Assembly: GCA_937983015.1 (NCBI GenBank)
Contig: CALKAK010000174.1
Span: forward strand, 1 to 7,496
Source of the DNA: an uncultured Bacillaceae bacterium
Lineage (GTDB): Bacteria; Bacillota; Bacilli; Bacillales; Caldibacillaceae
Length of the DNA stretch: 7,496 nt
Reading direction: 5' to 3'
The notes below the pieces were generated by a model that did no database searches, had not been told where the DNA came from, and worked only from the letters and a program-made list of their open reading frames with translations. Shown here piece by piece: positions 4,274 through 7,496 of the stretch. How positions within the stretch are numbered: the first letter of the stretch is position 1; each line of letters starts with the position of its first letter. Made by a program: the position numbers and the translations under genes.

Positions 4274-6064
4274 GTGGCGGTAATTATCGAACTTTCAGCA
4301 ATCTATCATCGTCCGGATAGTGAGTATGCGTATCTTTACGAAAGCGATTTAATGCACATTCGATTGCGCACGAAAAAGGATGACGTAAAAGAAGTATTTT
4401 TGATTAGTGGCGATCCTTATTCTTACGATCAAGAAAAATGGTACTTGCGGGAAAAGCCGCTAAAAAAATTATTTTCCACTTTATATCACGATTATTGGAT
4501 GATTGAGGTAACCGCACCTTTTAATCGACTGGCTTATGGTTTTCATATCATCGGAAACGATGGTCAAGAAATCTTTTATGGTGATAAAGGATTTTTTCAT
4601 TATGAGAAAGACTTGCTCGGAAGGAATACTAGTTATTATTTTCGCATGCCCTATTTCCATGATATCGACCGCTTTATAGAACCGGAATGGGTGAAGGAAA
4701 CGGTCTGGTATCAAATTTTCCCGGAACGGTTTGCAAATGGTGACCCGACGAATGATCCTGAAGGGACACTTCCCTGGAATAGTAAGCCCCATCCGGGCCG
4801 GGATGATTTTTATGGCGGGGATTTACAGGGGGTTATCGACAAACTCGATTATTTACAAGAGTTAGGAATTAATGGCATTTATTTCTGTCCGATTTTTAAA
4901 GCGAAATCCAATCACAAATACGATACAATTGATTATTTCGAGATTGATCCTGATTTTGGCGATAAAGAAACGTTCAAACGACTCGTCGATGAAGCCCACA
5001 AGCGGGGGATTCGCATCATGCTTGATGCAGTGTTTAACCATATAGGTATCGAATCTCCCCAATGGCAAGATGTATTGCAAAACCAGGAAAAATCCCGCTA
5101 TGCGGATTGGTTCCATATTCGTAAGTTTCCTGTTGAAGATGTCAGAAATCGATCAACAGAGGAACTAGAGCAAGCCGGGACATTAAATTACGAAACATTT
5201 GCTTTCACCGGCCATATGCCGAAGTTGAATACAGCTAATCGAGAAGTTCAAGATTATTTGATCGATATCGCTACATACTGGATTAAAGAATTTGATATCG
5301 ATGCCTGGCGTTTAGATGTGGCTAATGAAGTCGATCATCAATTTTGGAAGCGGTTTTACCGCGAGACTACTAGATTAAAAGAAAATTTTTATATAGTAGG
5401 AGAAATCTGGCATACATCGCAAAGCTGGCTTCATGGAGATGAGTTCCATGCGGTCATGAACTATGCCTTTACGGATATCATTGCCGACTTTTTCATCAAA
5501 GGAGAAATTACAGCCGTTGAGCTTGCTGGGAAAATAAACGAACATTTTATGAAACATCGCCAGCAAACGAATGAAGTTATGTTCAATATGCTTGATTCCC
5601 ATGATACACCAAGACTTTTGACGATGTGCAATGGTGATAAAGATGTGATGAAGGCGGCGCTCGCATTCATGTTTATGCATTATGGATCTCCATGTATTTT
5701 CTATGGAACGGAAATCGGTCTAGAGGGAGAAAATGATCCGGATTGTCGGAAGTGCATGGTCTGGGATGAGGAAGAACAGGACCGTGAACTTTTCAACTTT
5801 ATGCAACAATTGATCAAGTTACGCAAGGAATATGCGGATCTTATAAGTCACGGATCATTAATCTGGCATGATGTAAGAGAAAAAACAGTAGGGTTTACAA
5901 AACAACGAAACGATCATAAACTCGTTTGTTATTTCCACAAAGGTTATGAAGATTTAGCGATCGCTTTAGAAAATAAATCCAAAGTACTACTCAGTAATCG
6001 TACGGATGTAAATGACGACGGAGTCATTTTAAAGAAAAATGGCTTTGTGATTATAGAACAATGA
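4274..6064 (+). CDS. Cytoplasmic GH13_20 neopullulanase / cyclomaltodextrinase / maltogenic amylase
   Basis: This enzyme of up to 596 residues lacks a signal peptide and should hydrolyse imported maltodextrins, cyclodextrins or pullulan fragments in the cytoplasm. An N-terminal CBM34-like domain (about 1-125, opening with AIYHRPDSEYAY) typical of GH13_20 precedes the catalytic barrel. Conserved regions are DAVFNH (251-256), the GH13_20 signature MPKLN (315-319), WRLDVANE (345-352, nucleophile Asp348), GEIWH (376-380, acid/base Glu377) and LDSHD (440-444, Asp444); CRKCMVW (491-497) is also typical. It is closest in kind to B. subtilis YvdF, which likewise precedes the maltodextrin-binding protein gene. 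The start is uncertain: no in-frame ATG exists before residue 27, GTG 4274 lacks a ribosome binding site, and AGGTGG (4272-4277) points instead to ATT 4283 or ATC 4286. Residues 285-305 look longer than in the G. stearothermophilus enzyme as I recall it. Family assignment is secure; the preferred substrate cannot be read from sequence. Confidence 0.94.
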   Translation: MAVIIELSAIYHRPDSEYAYLYESDLMHIRLRTKKDDVKEVFLISGDPYSYDQEKWYLREKPLKKLFSTLYHDYWMIEVTAPFNRLAYGFHIIGNDGQEIFYGDKGFFHYEKDLLGRNTSYYFRMPYFHDIDRFIEPEWVKETVWYQIFPERFANGDPTNDPEGTLPWNSKPHPGRDDFYGGDLQGVIDKLDYLQELGINGIYFCPIFKAKSNHKYDTIDYFEIDPDFGDKETFKRLVDEAHKRGIRIMLDAVFNHIGIESPQWQDVLQNQEKSRYADWFHIRKFPVEDVRNRSTEELEQAGTLNYETFAFTGHMPKLNTANREVQDYLIDIATYWIKEFDIDAWRLDVANEVDHQFWKRFYRETTRLKENFYIVGEIWHTSQSWLHGDEFHAVMNYAFTDIIADFFIKGEITAVELAGKINEHFMKHRQQTNEVMFNMLDSHDTPRLLTMCNGDKDVMKAALAFMFMHYGSPCIFYGTEIGLEGENDPDCRKCMVWDEEEQDRELFNFMQQLIKLRKEYADLISHGSLIWHDVREKTVGFTKQRNDHKLVCYFHKGYEDLAIALENKSKVLLSNRTDVNDDGVILKKNGFVIIEQ

Positions 6065-6076
6065 CTATTAGCCCGG

Positions 6077-6098
6077 GATCACCACTTTTTAAGTGATC
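6077..6098 (+). other. Intercistronic hairpin between neopullulanase and malE genes
   Basis: GATCAC (6077-6082) pairs perfectly with GTGATC (6093-6098). An alternative inner hairpin is CACTT (6083-6087) with AAGTG (6091-6095). No U-tract follows, so it is not a standard terminator. It begins 13 bases after the neopullulanase stop and could stabilise or delimit the downstream malE message (inference). Confidence 0.45.
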
Positions 6099-6122
6099 AA
6101 ATATATTTCCAAAATTACTATT

Positions 6123-6130
6123 AAGGGGGA
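6123..6130 (+). promoter_or_regulatory. Strong ribosome binding site of the malE-like gene
   Basis: AAGGGGGA lies 6 bases before the ATG at 6137 and fixes the start of the lipoprotein signal peptide. Confidence 0.75.
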
Positions 6131-6136
6131 GAAATA

Positions 6137-7426
6137 ATGAGGAAAAAACCTTTAGGTAAAACACTTTTCTCAGTTTTACTATTAAGCTTGTTATTATTGT
6201 TAGGGGCTTGCAGTGGTGGTGGAGGTGATCAAACAGAAGGAACAACGGACAATGATGGGGGCGAAGCTACCGAGCAATCCGGTGGTACCATTGAAGTTAG
6301 TGTTGAATCTGGCTATGTTGATTACTTAAATGAGATTATTCCTAAATTTGAGGAAGAAACTGGTATCAAAGTTGAAGTGACTGAACGAGGGATGTTCGAA
6401 ACGCTGGAAGCTCTACCCCTTGATGGTCCAGCTGGGTTAGCTCCGGATGTTATGATTGCACCTTATGACCGGATTGCCAACCTTGGTCAGCAAGGACATC
6501 TAGCCGAAGTTACACTTGTCGATGATGGCCGCTATGATGAGTCTGACGAGCAACAAGTAAGTTATGACGGTAAAATCTACGGTGGACCGATGGTAATTGA
6601 ATCACTTGTATTGTTCTACAACAAAGATTTAATTGATGAGCCACCGGCCACATTTGAAGATCTGGAAAAATTAACGCAAGATGAACGTTTCGCTTTTGAA
6701 GGAGAACCTGGAAAAAGTACAGCGTTCTTGGCCAACTGGCTTGATTTCTACTTTGCCTATGGTTTGATCGCTGGTTATGGTGGTTATGTATTTGGTGATG
6801 ATGGCACGAATCCTGATGATATCGGATTAAATACACCGGAAGCGATTGAAGCTATTGAATACGCGGCACACTGGTATCAAAATGTTTGGCCGCAAGGAAT
6901 GCTCGATGCATCATCTGCTTCCAACTTCAAAGATGAAATGTTTACAACAGGTAAAGCAGCAGCAGTGATCGAAGGACCATGGGCAGTAGCTAATTACATC
7001 GATGCCGGAGTAAACTATGGAGTCGCAACGATACCAACCTTACCGAATGGTGAACCGTATAAACCTTTTGCTGGTGGTAAGGGCTGGGTGATCAGTACCT
7101 ATACAGAAAATCTTGAGGGTGCACAAAAATTCCTTGATTTCGTGACGAACGAAGAAAATCAAATGCTTTTGTATGAGATGAGAAGAGAGATTCCGGCTAA
7201 CAAGTTGGCTCAAGGACAAATCGAAGAAGGCACAGATGAGCTTGCGATCGCGGTCATCAATCAGTATACATCAAGTGTACCGATGCCGAATATCCCGCAA
7301 ATGGCTGAAGTCTGGGAGCCAGGAAAAAATATGTTCTTTGAAGCAGCGACTGGCGATAAAACTGCCGAACAAGCAGCGAATGATGCTGTAGAGACAATTG
7401 AACTAAATATTGAGCAAAAATATTAA
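6137..7426 (+). CDS. mdxE: Maltose/maltodextrin ABC transporter substrate-binding lipoprotein (MalE/MdxE-like)
   Basis: This 429-residue extracellular solute-binding protein captures maltodextrins for an ABC importer. The N-terminus has a lipoprotein signal peptide with lipobox LGAC (22-25), so Cys25 should be lipid-modified and hold the protein on the outer face of the membrane. A Gly/Asp/Thr/Glu-rich linker (26-50) follows. Family landmarks are PDVMIAPYDRIANL (103-116), GKAAAVIEGPWAV (272-284), the GGKGWVIS segment (313-320) and MPNIPQM (383-389), the last nearly identical to the E. coli MalE motif. A strong ribosome binding site (AAGGGGGA at 6123-6130) precedes the ATG. It lies 72 bases after the neopullulanase gene, as mdxE follows yvdF in B. 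subtilis, and is followed by a terminator-like hairpin. The mature protein is very acidic: I count about 73 Asp/Glu against 21 Lys/Arg. Length and motifs indicate an intact gene. Maltodextrin is the likely ligand from both motifs and neighbours. Confidence 0.94.
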   Translation: MRKKPLGKTLFSVLLLSLLLLLGACSGGGGDQTEGTTDNDGGEATEQSGGTIEVSVESGYVDYLNEIIPKFEEETGIKVEVTERGMFETLEALPLDGPAGLAPDVMIAPYDRIANLGQQGHLAEVTLVDDGRYDESDEQQVSYDGKIYGGPMVIESLVLFYNKDLIDEPPATFEDLEKLTQDERFAFEGEPGKSTAFLANWLDFYFAYGLIAGYGGYVFGDDGTNPDDIGLNTPEAIEAIEYAAHWYQNVWPQGMLDASSASNFKDEMFTTGKAAAVIEGPWAVANYIDAGVNYGVATIPTLPNGEPYKPFAGGKGWVISTYTENLEGAQKFLDFVTNEENQMLLYEMRREIPANKLAQGQIEEGTDELAIAVINQYTSSVPMPNIPQMAEVWEPGKNMFFEAATGDKTAEQAANDAVETIELNIEQKY

Positions 7427-7446
7427 TTTGTAAGATGAGTCGCATG

Positions 7447-7483
7447 ATTTCGGCGGAGAGTCGCATCTCTGCCGAAATTTTTT
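7447..7483 (+). terminator. Strong intrinsic terminator after malE, possibly a partial (attenuating) one
   Basis: ATTTCGGC (7447-7454) pairs with GCCGAAAT (7471-7478). The stem continues through G-U and GAGA/TCTC pairs (7455-7459 with 7466-7470) to a 13-bp hairpin with loop GTCGCA, followed by six T (7478-7483). It begins 20 bases after the malE stop. A ribosome binding site follows within five bases, so it sits between two genes that would normally share an operon. Confidence 0.88.
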
Positions 7484-7487
7484 CCAG

Positions 7488-7494
7488 AGGAGGT
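7488..7494 (+). promoter_or_regulatory. Ribosome binding site of a gene starting just beyond the right edge
   Basis: AGGAGGT at 7488-7494 is a near-perfect ribosome binding site with no start codon before the window ends at 7496. From the B. subtilis mdx order the next gene would be a maltodextrin ABC permease (mdxF-like), but nothing of it is visible. Confidence 0.6.
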
Positions 7495-7496
7495 AT

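Noticed and set aside
1..7496. Search for CRISPR arrays, tRNA or rRNA genes, insertion sequences, phage genes or toxin-antitoxin pairs
   Set aside because: No regularly spaced repeats, cloverleaf-like sequences, transposase motifs or such gene pairs were seen on reading either strand.

Overview
The window looks like chromosomal DNA of a low-GC Gram-positive rod of the family Bacillaceae. Two lines of evidence support this. The left part carries three genes that match the Bacillus subtilis yisK, yisL and yisN families, in that order. The right part carries a maltodextrin-uptake locus like the B. subtilis yvdF-mdxE region, with AGGAGG-type ribosome binding sites, U-tract terminators and CcpA/MalR-type operators. 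The secreted proteins are markedly acidic, which would fit a salt-tolerant or alkaliphilic organism (inference).

Left part (1-2239). A 5'-truncated fumarylacetoacetate-hydrolase-family gene (yisK-like, + strand) is followed by a four-helix membrane protein gene (yisL-like, + strand). Next comes a gene-poor stretch of about 600 bases holding several inverted repeats, including one convincing terminator. A DUF2777/YisN-like gene follows on the - strand. In B. subtilis the large wprA gene lies between yisL and yisN; it is absent here.

Right part (2240-7496). A divergent intergenic region leads into a GH13 alpha-amylase gene whose product has an N-terminal signal peptide and a C-terminal membrane anchor. 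It ends with its own terminator. A 283-base regulatory region follows, with four CG-centred LacI-family operator-like sites and at least one good promoter. It drives a cytoplasmic GH13_20 neopullulanase/cyclomaltodextrinase gene and then a lipoprotein maltodextrin-binding protein gene (malE/mdxE). A strong hairpin-plus-U-tract follows the binding protein. A ribosome binding site lies only a few bases beyond it, so another gene, probably a transporter permease, starts just past the right edge.

Together these genes make a compact starch-to-maltodextrin route. The surface-tethered amylase cuts starch outside the membrane, the lipoprotein captures the oligosaccharides for an ABC importer, and the cytoplasmic neopullulanase degrades them inside. 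I did not find a novel system type. The points most worth checking are the start codon of the neopullulanase, the helically phased operator array, the internal terminator before the next gene, and the anchored amylase.
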